Shown piece after piece: positions 36,221 through 43,738 of a DNA stretch of 64,000 bases. This DNA is from DGNJ01 sp002388905. Lineage in GTDB: Bacteria > Pseudomonadota > Gammaproteobacteria > Pseudomonadales > Porticoccaceae. The position numbers were made by a program, and so were the translations under genes. Position 1 is the first letter of the stretch. Every line of letters begins with the position of its first letter. The notes beneath the pieces are model-generated. The model was not told the origin of the DNA. It made no database searches and was given only the letters and a program-made list of their open reading frames with translations. Where the stretch lies: NCBI GenBank assembly GCA_036843405.1, contig DAITSJ010000021.1:1-64000 (forward strand), in the 5' to 3' direction.

Positions 36221-37104
36221 TGGGCGGCCCATCCACTCTCTTCCTGGCCGATTGCCGGGAACGCGTCGATTCCCGTTTACAGACGCTGTTTTCCGGCCTC
36301 AGCGATAGCCGCCTCAACCGGGCCATGCACTACAGCGTCTTCAACGGCGGCAAACGCGTGCGCCCGGCGCTCTGCTATGCCGCCGCCCGGGCCGTGGCGG
36401 GCGCCAACAAGGGAACCGATCTTGCCGCCTGCGCACTGGAGTTGATACACGCCTACTCCCTGGTCCACGACGATCTGCCGGCCATGGACGACGACGACCT
36501 GCGTCGCGGCAAGCCCACCTGCCATATCGCCTTCGACGAAGCCACCGCAATCCTGGTGGGCGACGGCCTTCAGGCTTTGGCCTTCCGGGTATTGTCGGAG
36601 AGCGGCAGCATTGAGCCCCGACAAAGCCTCGAACTGATCCGACTGCTGGCGGATGCTGCCGGCAGCGAGGGCATGGTGGCCGGTCAGGCCATCGATCTGG
36701 GTGCCGTCGACAGCCTCCTGTCGGAGACGCAGCTGGAGGATATGCACAAGCGCAAGACCGGCGCCATGATAACTGCAAGCGTGTTGATGGGCGCCGTTTC
36801 CACGGGATCAGCCACGGACTCCCAACTTCAGGCCCTGCGCCAGTACGGCGATGCGGTGGGCCTTGCTTTCCAGGTCCGGGATGACATTCTCGATGTGGAG
36901 GCGGACACGGCCCGACTGGGTAAGCGTCAGGGCGCCGACCGCGCCCGCAACAAGCCAACCTACACCTCGGTACTCGGCCTTGACGGTGCTCGCCGGAAAC
37001 TGTCCGCCCTTCGCGAGGCGGGGATAGAAGCCCTGTCCGGGTTCGGCGAGGCGGCCGATGACCTGCGCCTGATGGCCCGCTATATCATCGACCGGGCGTT
37101 CTGA
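36220..37104 (+). CDS. ispA: Farnesyl diphosphate synthase (polyprenyl synthetase)
   Basis: Isoprenyl diphosphate synthase of 294 residues. Motifs: GGKRVRPALCYAAAR, first Asp-rich motif DDLPAMDDDDLRRG, DLGAVD and second Asp-rich motif DDILD. It condenses IPP and DMAPP to farnesyl diphosphate for quinones and undecaprenyl phosphate. The xseB-ispA-dxs order is typical of gammaproteobacteria; here a terminator separates ispA from dxs. Confidence 0.96.
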   Translation: MGGPSTLFLADCRERVDSRLQTLFSGLSDSRLNRAMHYSVFNGGKRVRPALCYAAARAVAGANKGTDLAACALELIHAYSLVHDDLPAMDDDDLRRGKPTCHIAFDEATAILVGDGLQALAFRVLSESGSIEPRQSLELIRLLADAAGSEGMVAGQAIDLGAVDSLLSETQLEDMHKRKTGAMITASVLMGAVSTGSATDSQLQALRQYGDAVGLAFQVRDDILDVEADTARLGKRQGADRARNKPTYTSVLGLDGARRKLSALREAGIEALSGFGEAADDLRLMARYIIDRAF

Positions 37105-37143
37105 TCTCCCATCCAGCCGGGGCCTTGCGCCCGCCCCAAACAT

Positions 37144-37167
37144 CCGGGTTTTCCCGGGGCTTTTTTT
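37144..37167 (+). terminator. Intrinsic terminator after ispA
   Basis: CCGGG-TTTT-CCCGG stem-loop followed by GGC and seven T on the plus strand. It would stop or attenuate read-through into dxs. Confidence 0.75.
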
Positions 37168-37229
37168 CCGCCGCGTCATCAACTAATTTTGTGTAGAATT
37201 ACTGGTTTCCCAACTCCGCCGCCCCCGCA

Positions 37230-39146
37230 ATGCCCGAGAAATTTACCGAAATACCGCTGGAGCGCCCGCACACGCCCCTGCTGGACCAGGTGTCCACGCC
37301 GGCGGATATGCGCACCTTCACCGAGGAGGAGCTGGTCAGGCTCGCGGACGAACTGCGTGCCCATCTGCTCTACTCCGTGGGCAAAAGCGGTGGCCACTTC
37401 GGTGCCGGCCTGGGGGTCGTGGAGCTGACCGTGGCCCTGCACAGGGTGTTCAATACACCCACCGACCGCCTGGTCTGGGACGTGGGCCACCAGGCCTACC
37501 CCCACAAGATCCTTACCGGTCGCCGCCAGGCACTGATGGATGTGCGCAAGGAGGAAGGCATTTCGGGCTTCCCGAAGCGCAGCGAAAGCAAGTTCGACAC
37601 CTTTGGCGTGGGCCATTCCAGCACGTCCATCAGTGCCGCCCTGGGCATGGCCATCGCGGCCCGGATGGACCGGCTGGACCGCCGCGTGGTGGCCGTGATC
37701 GGCGACGGCGCCATGACCGCGGGCATGGCCTTCGAGGCCATCAATCACGCAGCCCATACCGACGCTCGCCTGCTGGTGGTGCTTAACGACAACAACATGT
37801 CGATTTCCCGCAATGTCGGTGGGCTGGCCACCTATTTTTCCAAGATCTGGTCGAGCCGGACCTACAACAACATTCGCGAGGGCGGCAAGAAGGTGCTCAA
37901 GGCCATTCCTTCCGCCGCCGCCTTCGTGCGCAAGACCGAGGAACACCTCAAGGCCATGGTGGCTCCCGGCATCGTCTTCGAGGAACTGGGATTTAACTAT
38001 ATCGGCCCCATCGACGGCCACGATCTTCCCTTGCTGCTGCAAACCCTCGACAACCTCAAGGACCTGAATGAGCCGGTCCTGCTGCACACCATCACCCGCA
38101 AGGGCCAGGGCTTCCTCCCTGCCGAGGACGACCCCATCGGCTATCACGCCCTCAACAAGATCGAGCCCAAGCCTGAGCCAGGAACACCCCCGGCCAAGCC
38201 CAAGGGGCCCAAGTACCAGCAGGTTTTCGGCGACTGGCTCTGCGACATGGCCGAGGCGGACGACCGCCTGGTGGGTATCACGCCCGCCATGTGCGAAGGG
38301 TCCGGAATGAAAGCTTTCTCGGAGCGCTTCCCCGAGCGCTTCCACGATGTCGCCATCGCCGAACAGCACGCCCTGACCTTTGCCGCAGGCCTCGCCTGTG
38401 AGGGCAAGAAACCGGTAGTGGCCATTTACTCCACTTTTTTGCAGCGGGCCTACGACCAGCTTATACACGATGTTGCGCTGCAGGATCTGGATGTGCTGTT
38501 CGGCATCGACCGGGCCGGCCTGGTGGGCGAGGACGGCGCCACTCACGCGGGCAGTTTCGATTTGAGCTACCTGCGCTGCGTACCCAACATGGTGGTCATG
38601 GCGCCCTCTGATGAAAACGAGGCTCGTCGGATGCTCTATACCGGCTACCGCTATCCGGGCCCCGCCGCGGTGCGCTATCCCCGGGGCACAGGGCCGGGAA
38701 CGGCTATCGAAGAGGCAATGACGGCCCTGCCCCTGGGTCAGGGCGTTATCCGGCGCCAGGGCCGGGGTGTGGCGATTCTCAACTTCGGGGCCCTGCTGAC
38801 CGCCGCCCTGTCGGCGGGGGAGGCAATCAATGCAACGGTTGCGGATATGCGCTTCGTCAAACCCCTGGACAGGGGCCTGGTGGACGACCTGGCCGCCCGG
38901 CATGAACTACTGGTGACTGTCGAGGACAACGTGGTCATGGGCGGCGCCGGTGCCGCGGTGAGCGAGCACCTGGCGATGATGGAGACGGTGGTTCCGATCC
39001 TGCACCTGGGCCTGCCGGACCGTTTTATCGAACATGCCACGCGCAATGCCCAGCTGGCCGAGGCGGGACTGGACGCAGCAGGTATTCAATCGGCCATTAA
39101 GGACAGATTATCCCGCCTCAGGGCGGGACGCAGGGCCGCACCCTGA
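37230..39146 (+). CDS. dxs: 1-deoxy-D-xylulose-5-phosphate synthase
   Basis: First enzyme of the MEP pathway, 638 residues, condensing pyruvate and glyceraldehyde 3-phosphate with thiamine diphosphate. Seen: VWDVGHQAYPHKILTGR, the cofactor-binding GDGAMTAGMAFEAINHA then NDNNMSIS, GFNYIGPIDGHD, and in the pyrimidine-binding domain DVAIAEQHALTFAAGLA. A TAGAAT (37194-37199) upstream could be its own -10. It works with ispA upstream in isoprenoid supply. Confidence 0.97.
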   Translation: MPEKFTEIPLERPHTPLLDQVSTPADMRTFTEEELVRLADELRAHLLYSVGKSGGHFGAGLGVVELTVALHRVFNTPTDRLVWDVGHQAYPHKILTGRRQALMDVRKEEGISGFPKRSESKFDTFGVGHSSTSISAALGMAIAARMDRLDRRVVAVIGDGAMTAGMAFEAINHAAHTDARLLVVLNDNNMSISRNVGGLATYFSKIWSSRTYNNIREGGKKVLKAIPSAAAFVRKTEEHLKAMVAPGIVFEELGFNYIGPIDGHDLPLLLQTLDNLKDLNEPVLLHTITRKGQGFLPAEDDPIGYHALNKIEPKPEPGTPPAKPKGPKYQQVFGDWLCDMAEADDRLVGITPAMCEGSGMKAFSERFPERFHDVAIAEQHALTFAAGLACEGKKPVVAIYSTFLQRAYDQLIHDVALQDLDVLFGIDRAGLVGEDGATHAGSFDLSYLRCVPNMVVMAPSDENEARRMLYTGYRYPGPAAVRYPRGTGPGTAIEEAMTALPLGQGVIRRQGRGVAILNFGALLTAALSAGEAINATVADMRFVKPLDRGLVDDLAARHELLVTVEDNVVMGGAGAAVSEHLAMMETVVPILHLGLPDRFIEHATRNAQLAEAGLDAAGIQSAIKDRLSRLRAGRRAAP

Positions 39147-39161
39147 CATAGGGAGACCAGC

Positions 39162-39932
39162 TCAGGCCCCGCCATTCCCCCACCAGCTTATATAAAACTG
39201 CCGGGCGGTACGGCCACTCTTTGTGGCCCTCGTCATGGCGAACTCCTTGGCGCGCCGGTGCAGTTCATCCCGATCAACACGGTGGTCGGCAAACAGGTAA
39301 TCGACAATAGCCAGGTACTGCGCCAGGCTGTTGGGATGAAAAGATAGCCACAAACCGAAACGGTCGGCCAGGGAAAGTTTCTCCTCGACGGTATCGCCGT
39401 AGTGCAGTTCGCCGTCGACAATCCTGGTCTCGGCATTCTCGGCGCTGCGCTCGGGGATGAGATGGCGCCGATTGGAGGTGGCGTAGACCAGCACATTTTC
39501 CGGCGGCAACTCGATGGAACCTTCCAGAACGCTCTTCAGGTGTTTGTAGTGGGTCTCGCCCTCCTCGAAGGACAGGTCATCGCAGAAGATGATAAAACGA
39601 TGGGGCACTTCCCGGAGATCGTCAACGATCTCGGGCAGATCCACCAGGTCGCTCTTGTCCATTTCGACAACCCGCAGACCCCGATTGGCGTACTCGTTGA
39701 GCAGCGCTTTTATCAACGAGGACTTCCCGGTTCCGCGGCTGCCCCAGAGCAGGGCGTTATGGGCGGGCTGCCGCGCCAGAAAGCGTTCGGTGTTGGCCAC
39801 CAGTTCCCGTTTCTGCCGCTCCACGCCCAGCAGGTGTTCCAGGCGCACATGGTCCAGGCGCCGGACAGCCCGCAGGCGGCCGCTGCGCGGTCGCCAGACG
39901 GCAGCGGGTACGTTGTCCCAGTCAATGGTCAT
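39162..39932 (-). CDS. DUF815 family P-loop ATPase
   Basis: AAA+-like ATP-binding protein of 256 residues. Walker A GSRGTGKSSLIKAL (about residues 64-77), Walker B-like FIIFCDDLSFEEGE, sensor-like VLVYATSNRRHLIPE and the ending SGRTARQFYISWWG are characteristic of DUF815, whose role is not established. The ATG at 39932 follows GGGAGGAAAGG and overlaps the VanZ-like stop by 4 bp. Convergent with dxs, 15 bp apart. Confidence 0.9.
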   Translation of the reverse strand: MTIDWDNVPAAVWRPRSGRLRAVRRLDHVRLEHLLGVERQKRELVANTERFLARQPAHNALLWGSRGTGKSSLIKALLNEYANRGLRVVEMDKSDLVDLPEIVDDLREVPHRFIIFCDDLSFEEGETHYKHLKSVLEGSIELPPENVLVYATSNRRHLIPERSAENAETRIVDGELHYGDTVEEKLSLADRFGLWLSFHPNSLAQYLAIVDYLFADHRVDRDELHRRAKEFAMTRATKSGRTARQFYISWWGNGGA

Positions 39933-40300
39933 GGTCCTTTCCTCCCTAGCAGGTATAACCAGACAGCCAGATTGCCCAGGCCCTGGCCGAGGATGTTCGC
40001 GACCACATCGGTCCACTCGGCGAACCGGTAGCCGGTCCGGGATTGCAGCCACTCGATGCCCAGCCCGTACAGCAAAAGGCTCAGGTGCACCGGCAGTGAC
40101 AGCGCGCGGCGGCCGTAGGCCAGCCAGCCCACACCGTAGAGGGCGGCGTAGGCGAGCGCATGGAGGGCCTTGTCCTGATAGGGAAAATGCGGCGTCCCGG
40201 CAACGGGCTGGAGCGCCAGCCACCCCACTATCAGCAACAGGGCGACAAAAACCAGCCGCCAGGGGCGAACGAACTTGTATCCGGAAACGAGCGGGGCCAT
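39929..40300 (-). CDS. VanZ-like family membrane protein
   Basis: About 123 residues with three to four hydrophobic helices. The pattern DKALHALAYAALYGVGWLA, then GIEWLQSRTGYRFAEWTDVVANILGQGLG, is typical of the VanZ/teicoplanin-resistance-like fold; most such proteins have no proven function. The ATG at 40300 is preferred over a TTG 36 bp earlier, neither with a strong ribosome binding site. Coupled to the DUF815 gene. Confidence 0.8.
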   Translation of the reverse strand: MAPLVSGYKFVRPWRLVFVALLLIVGWLALQPVAGTPHFPYQDKALHALAYAALYGVGWLAYGRRALSLPVHLSLLLYGLGIEWLQSRTGYRFAEWTDVVANILGQGLGNLAVWLYLLGRKGP

Positions 40301-40345
40301 GTCCGCGGGCGGGCGCAGGCGAGACGGGGCCGGCAACCGGGCCCG

Positions 40346-41545
40346 TCAGCCGTCCTTGAGAACCTCGACCAGGGAGTCGGTCAGGTGGTCGATGTTGGTT
40401 TCACTGATGCCGGCAATATTGACGCGGCTGGAGCCGACCATATAGATGCCGAATTCATCGCGCAGGCGCTGAATCCGCTCCTTGTCGATGCCCAGGAAGG
40501 AAAACATGCCAAACTGCTGTTCGATAAACGAAAAATCCCGGGGCGACCCCTTGTCGGCCATTTTCCTGACAAAGAGGGCGCGCAGCTCGTTCATACGATT
40601 GCGCATGGCCGTCAATTCTTCCTGCCAGGTCTGGCGCAGGTCGTCCTGCTGTAGCACCATGCCGGCAAGAAAGGCGCCGTGGGCCGGCGGCATGGAGTAC
40701 ATGGCCCGAGCCACATTGGTGGCGTGGGATTGCGCCGCTTTCGCCTTTTCGGCGCTCTGGGCGACAGACGTCAGGCTGCCGGTGCGCTCCCGGTACAGGC
40801 CGAAATTCTTGGAACAGGAACTGGCTATCAACACCTCGGGACACTTCTCCGCCACCAGGCGGACACCGGCGGCATCCTCGTCGAGCCCCTCGCCAAAGCC
40901 CTGGTAGGCCAGGTCGATAAACGGCAGCAGACCCTTGGCCACGACCAGATCCGCCAACTGACGCCACTCGGCGATGCCCAGGTCGGCGCCACAGGGGTTG
41001 TGGCAGCAGCCATGAACCAGAACCGCATCACCCGGCGAAGCGGCGTCCAGAGCCTCCAGCATTTCGGAAAAGAGCACGGTGCTACTTTCCTTGTCATAGT
41101 AGGGGAACGTGGCGATATTGACCCCCGCCCCCTTGAGAATGGGGGTATGGTTGGCCCAGGTCGGGTCGCCCACCCAGACCGTGGCATCGGCCTTGATACG
41201 TTTGATCAACTCGGCGCCGATGCGCAGGGCGCCGGTACCCCCCGGGGTCAGCACGGTGCTGGCGCGTCCGTCCACCATGGCCGGATGGTCGCGTCCCAGA
41301 ACCAAGTCGAGGACGCCGGCATTGAACTCGGCGACGCCCACCTGGGGAATGTACGCCTTGGTGGTTTCTTCCTCGAGAAACTGCTTCTCCGCGGCTTTGA
41401 CGGCCCTCATCACCGGCGTATCGCCCGACTCGTCGCGATAGACACCGACGCCCAGGTCGATTTTCTCGCTGCGCGGATCTTCCTGAAAAGCCAGGGAAAG
41501 GCCGAGAATGGGATCGGGGGGGAGCGCTTCAAGAGAATTTAACAT
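40346..41545 (-). CDS. Aromatic amino acid / aspartate aminotransferase
   Basis: Class I PLP aminotransferase of 399 residues (TyrB/AspC subgroup). Seen: DLGVGVYRDESGDTPVMRAV, GDPTWANHTPI, GCCHNPCGADL, and the PLP-lysine region ASSCSKNFGLYRERTG. Substrate range probably includes aromatic amino acids and aspartate; the two subgroups cannot be separated by eye. Confidence 0.93.
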   Translation of the reverse strand: MLNSLEALPPDPILGLSLAFQEDPRSEKIDLGVGVYRDESGDTPVMRAVKAAEKQFLEEETTKAYIPQVGVAEFNAGVLDLVLGRDHPAMVDGRASTVLTPGGTGALRIGAELIKRIKADATVWVGDPTWANHTPILKGAGVNIATFPYYDKESSTVLFSEMLEALDAASPGDAVLVHGCCHNPCGADLGIAEWRQLADLVVAKGLLPFIDLAYQGFGEGLDEDAAGVRLVAEKCPEVLIASSCSKNFGLYRERTGSLTSVAQSAEKAKAAQSHATNVARAMYSMPPAHGAFLAGMVLQQDDLRQTWQEELTAMRNRMNELRALFVRKMADKGSPRDFSFIEQQFGMFSFLGIDKERIQRLRDEFGIYMVGSSRVNIAGISETNIDHLTDSLVEVLKDG

Positions 41546-41641
41546 GAGTCCTCGCTAAGGTCGTGAATGCCGGCGGCGGCACTGTACAGCTCAGCCGCCA
41601 TTGGTGGCTTTAAACAATTGTATGCAATTCGCCGCGATGTT

Positions 41642-42379
41642 TCAGGCGGATTCAGCCCTCATCCGGGGCTTTTTTCCAATATCGATCCCCCTGCCGGCAA
41701 GCAGGCTGTCGAGCATATTAAGCCGCTCCAGCGTGCCCACGTCCCACCACTGGCCATCGTAGACCTCACCGGTAATGGACAATGCCCGGACGCTGCTTTG
41801 CAGGACGTCGCGCAAGGGGAATCTTTCCGAGGCGGCGGGATAAAGCGCGAATATCTCCGGGCGCATGACGCTGATGCCGCTGAATGTATAGGTCTTGCGC
41901 CCCCCGCCACAATCGGGATAGCCGACGCGGTCCAGTTCATCCAGCACAAAGTCGCCGCTGCGCTTAAAGGGAGGGTTGGGAACAAGGATCAGGCGGGCGT
42001 CGACCGCTTCGGGCCATTCCCTGGTCACCAGGCGCTCGAGGGGGTAATCCGTCCAGACGTCGCCATTGATAACCAGGAAGGGATCGGATCCGAGCAGGGG
42101 CAGCGCCCGCCGGATACCGCCGCCGGTTTCCAGGGGCTCTCGCTCCCGGGACCAGGCGACCCGCACACCGAACCGGCAGCCATCTCCCACGAAGGCTTCG
42201 ATCTGCTCGCCGAGCCAGGACGTATTGATGACAATTTCGCGGACGCCGGCGGCCGCCAGGCGTTCGATATGGTACTGGATCAGCGGTTTGCCACCCACCG
42301 ACAGCAGGGGCTTGGGCGTGGTTTCGGTAAGCGGCCTGAGCCGCTCACCAAAGCCGGCGGCGAGAATCATCGCTTTCAT
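41642..42379 (-). CDS. murU: N-acetylmuramate alpha-1-phosphate uridylyltransferase
   Basis: Nucleotidyltransferase of 245 residues with the sugar-phosphate uridylyltransferase opening MILAAGFGERLRPLTETTPK, then GGKPLIQYHIERL and the metal-binding NGDVWTDYP. With AmgK, encoded 3 bp upstream on the same strand, it turns recycled MurNAc into UDP-MurNAc, bypassing the fosfomycin-sensitive MurA step. The pairing supports MurU over other NTP transferases. Confidence 0.93.
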   Translation of the reverse strand: MKAMILAAGFGERLRPLTETTPKPLLSVGGKPLIQYHIERLAAAGVREIVINTSWLGEQIEAFVGDGCRFGVRVAWSREREPLETGGGIRRALPLLGSDPFLVINGDVWTDYPLERLVTREWPEAVDARLILVPNPPFKRSGDFVLDELDRVGYPDCGGGRKTYTFSGISVMRPEIFALYPAASERFPLRDVLQSSVRALSITGEVYDGQWWDVGTLERLNMLDSLLAGRGIDIGKKPRMRAESA

Positions 42380-42382
42380 CGG

Positions 42383-43405
42383 TCATTCTCCTGCTGTTTC
42401 CCAGGGTTGATACCAGGGCTGCCGGTGCAGGGCGGGCACCAGCCTGTCACTGAACCAACGGTGAAATTCGCGAAATTCGGGATAGTGCCCGGCGACTTCC
42501 AGTGTATAGCGAACCACCAGCGGCAAGTCTTTCAGGTAGCCGTTCTTGTGGTCCCGAATCGACAATCTGGCGAAAATTCCCAGCACCTTCAAGTGCCGCT
42601 GGAGCCCCATCCAGTCGAACCAGAGTAGCCATTGAGCATCGTCGACGGCAGCGGTTTCATGCCTCCCCGGATATGCAAGTGCCCAGTGTGCCACCCGCTC
42701 GCGCGGCCAACGAATATAGCAATCCTTGAGCAGGGATACCAGATCATAGGTGACCGGACCGGTCACCGCGTCCTGGAAATCGACGACACCCACATCGTCG
42801 CCCAGGTCCAGCAAGTTACGGGAGTGGTAATCCCGGTGAACCACGGCGCGGGGTTGCGCCAGGGCCGACGCCACCAGTCGCGCAAAAAGAGATTCGATCA
42901 AGTCGCGCTCGCCGTCATCGAGTGTCATGCCCAGAAGTTCGCCAACAAACCAGCGCGGGAAAAGACTCATCTCGTCGCGCAGCAGCCTCTCGCCGTAGGG
43001 CGGGAACAGGGTTTCGTCCACCGGCAAGGCCTGAATGGCTGCCAGGGTGTTGAGGGCGCGCCCATAGAGCCCGTCCGCGGAAGACTCGTTCAAGAGCGGC
43101 AGGTAAAGCGCATCCCCCAGGTCTTCCAGAAGCAGGAAGCCGTGCCGGTAATCCACGGCGAAAATTTCCGGCACGTGGACACTCCCCGCCCGCAGCGACA
43201 ACCCCTTGCGCACAAAGGAAAGGCTGTCCTCGTGCTCCGGCGGCGCGCACACCGCAATCAGGGAAGGCTGGGTATTGGTTCGATAGTAACTCCGGAAGCC
43301 GGCATCGCCGGCAACGGGATGCAAGCTCAAAGACGGGGCCTGCGCGACTCCCGCAGGCAAAAAAGACTGCACCCATTGCGCCAATGTCTTTGTATTGTCT
43401 CTCAT
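42383..43405 (-). CDS. amgK: N-acetylmuramate/N-acetylglucosamine kinase
   Basis: Aminoglycoside-phosphotransferase-fold kinase of 340 residues that phosphorylates the anomeric carbon of MurNAc. Seen: VAGDAGFRSYYR, FLLLEDLGD, the catalytic loop AVVHRDYHSRNLL and the metal site VGVVDFQDAVTGPVTYDL. The start ATG at 43405 (MRDNTKTLA) is chosen over a longer reading. Divergent from lptD, as in pseudomonads. Confidence 0.93.
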   Translation of the reverse strand: MRDNTKTLAQWVQSFLPAGVAQAPSLSLHPVAGDAGFRSYYRTNTQPSLIAVCAPPEHEDSLSFVRKGLSLRAGSVHVPEIFAVDYRHGFLLLEDLGDALYLPLLNESSADGLYGRALNTLAAIQALPVDETLFPPYGERLLRDEMSLFPRWFVGELLGMTLDDGERDLIESLFARLVASALAQPRAVVHRDYHSRNLLDLGDDVGVVDFQDAVTGPVTYDLVSLLKDCYIRWPRERVAHWALAYPGRHETAAVDDAQWLLWFDWMGLQRHLKVLGIFARLSIRDHKNGYLKDLPLVVRYTLEVAGHYPEFREFHRWFSDRLVPALHRQPWYQPWETAGE

Positions 43406-43738
43406 GACTGTCCGGCCTGGTCGCCACTGCAAAAACCGGCCCCCATTCTACCCCGTATAAAGCGGGCCACACAGGGCAGGCGATTGGCCCTTCGTGGCGC
43501 CTGGAATCATCCACACCTCCATCGCCCGCGTACGGTTCCCTGTTACCGGAACGAATATTGGCCGGGAGGGCGCGAGGCGGGTAAACTTGCGCTACCATAG
43601 CGAGCCTCAACAAAGGGCCTGGCGGAAACGGATAGTATGACGTCGAGGCAGGAAACCGGTCGGAAACCGGCTTCGTCGCAGACGACGCCTCGGCCGGCAA
43701 GGGATCGACAGACTGATACGAATCGAGCAGAAAACTCC
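43406..43738. other. 333-bp divergent region between amgK and lptD
   Basis: No gene is evident. On the minus strand, TAGAAT (43445-43450) could be the amgK -10. On the plus strand, AACTT followed 16 bp later by CCTCAA (43584-43610) weakly resembles a sigma-E promoter for lptD. The stretch 43637-43738 is an open extension of lptD that I judge untranslated. Confidence 0.5.
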
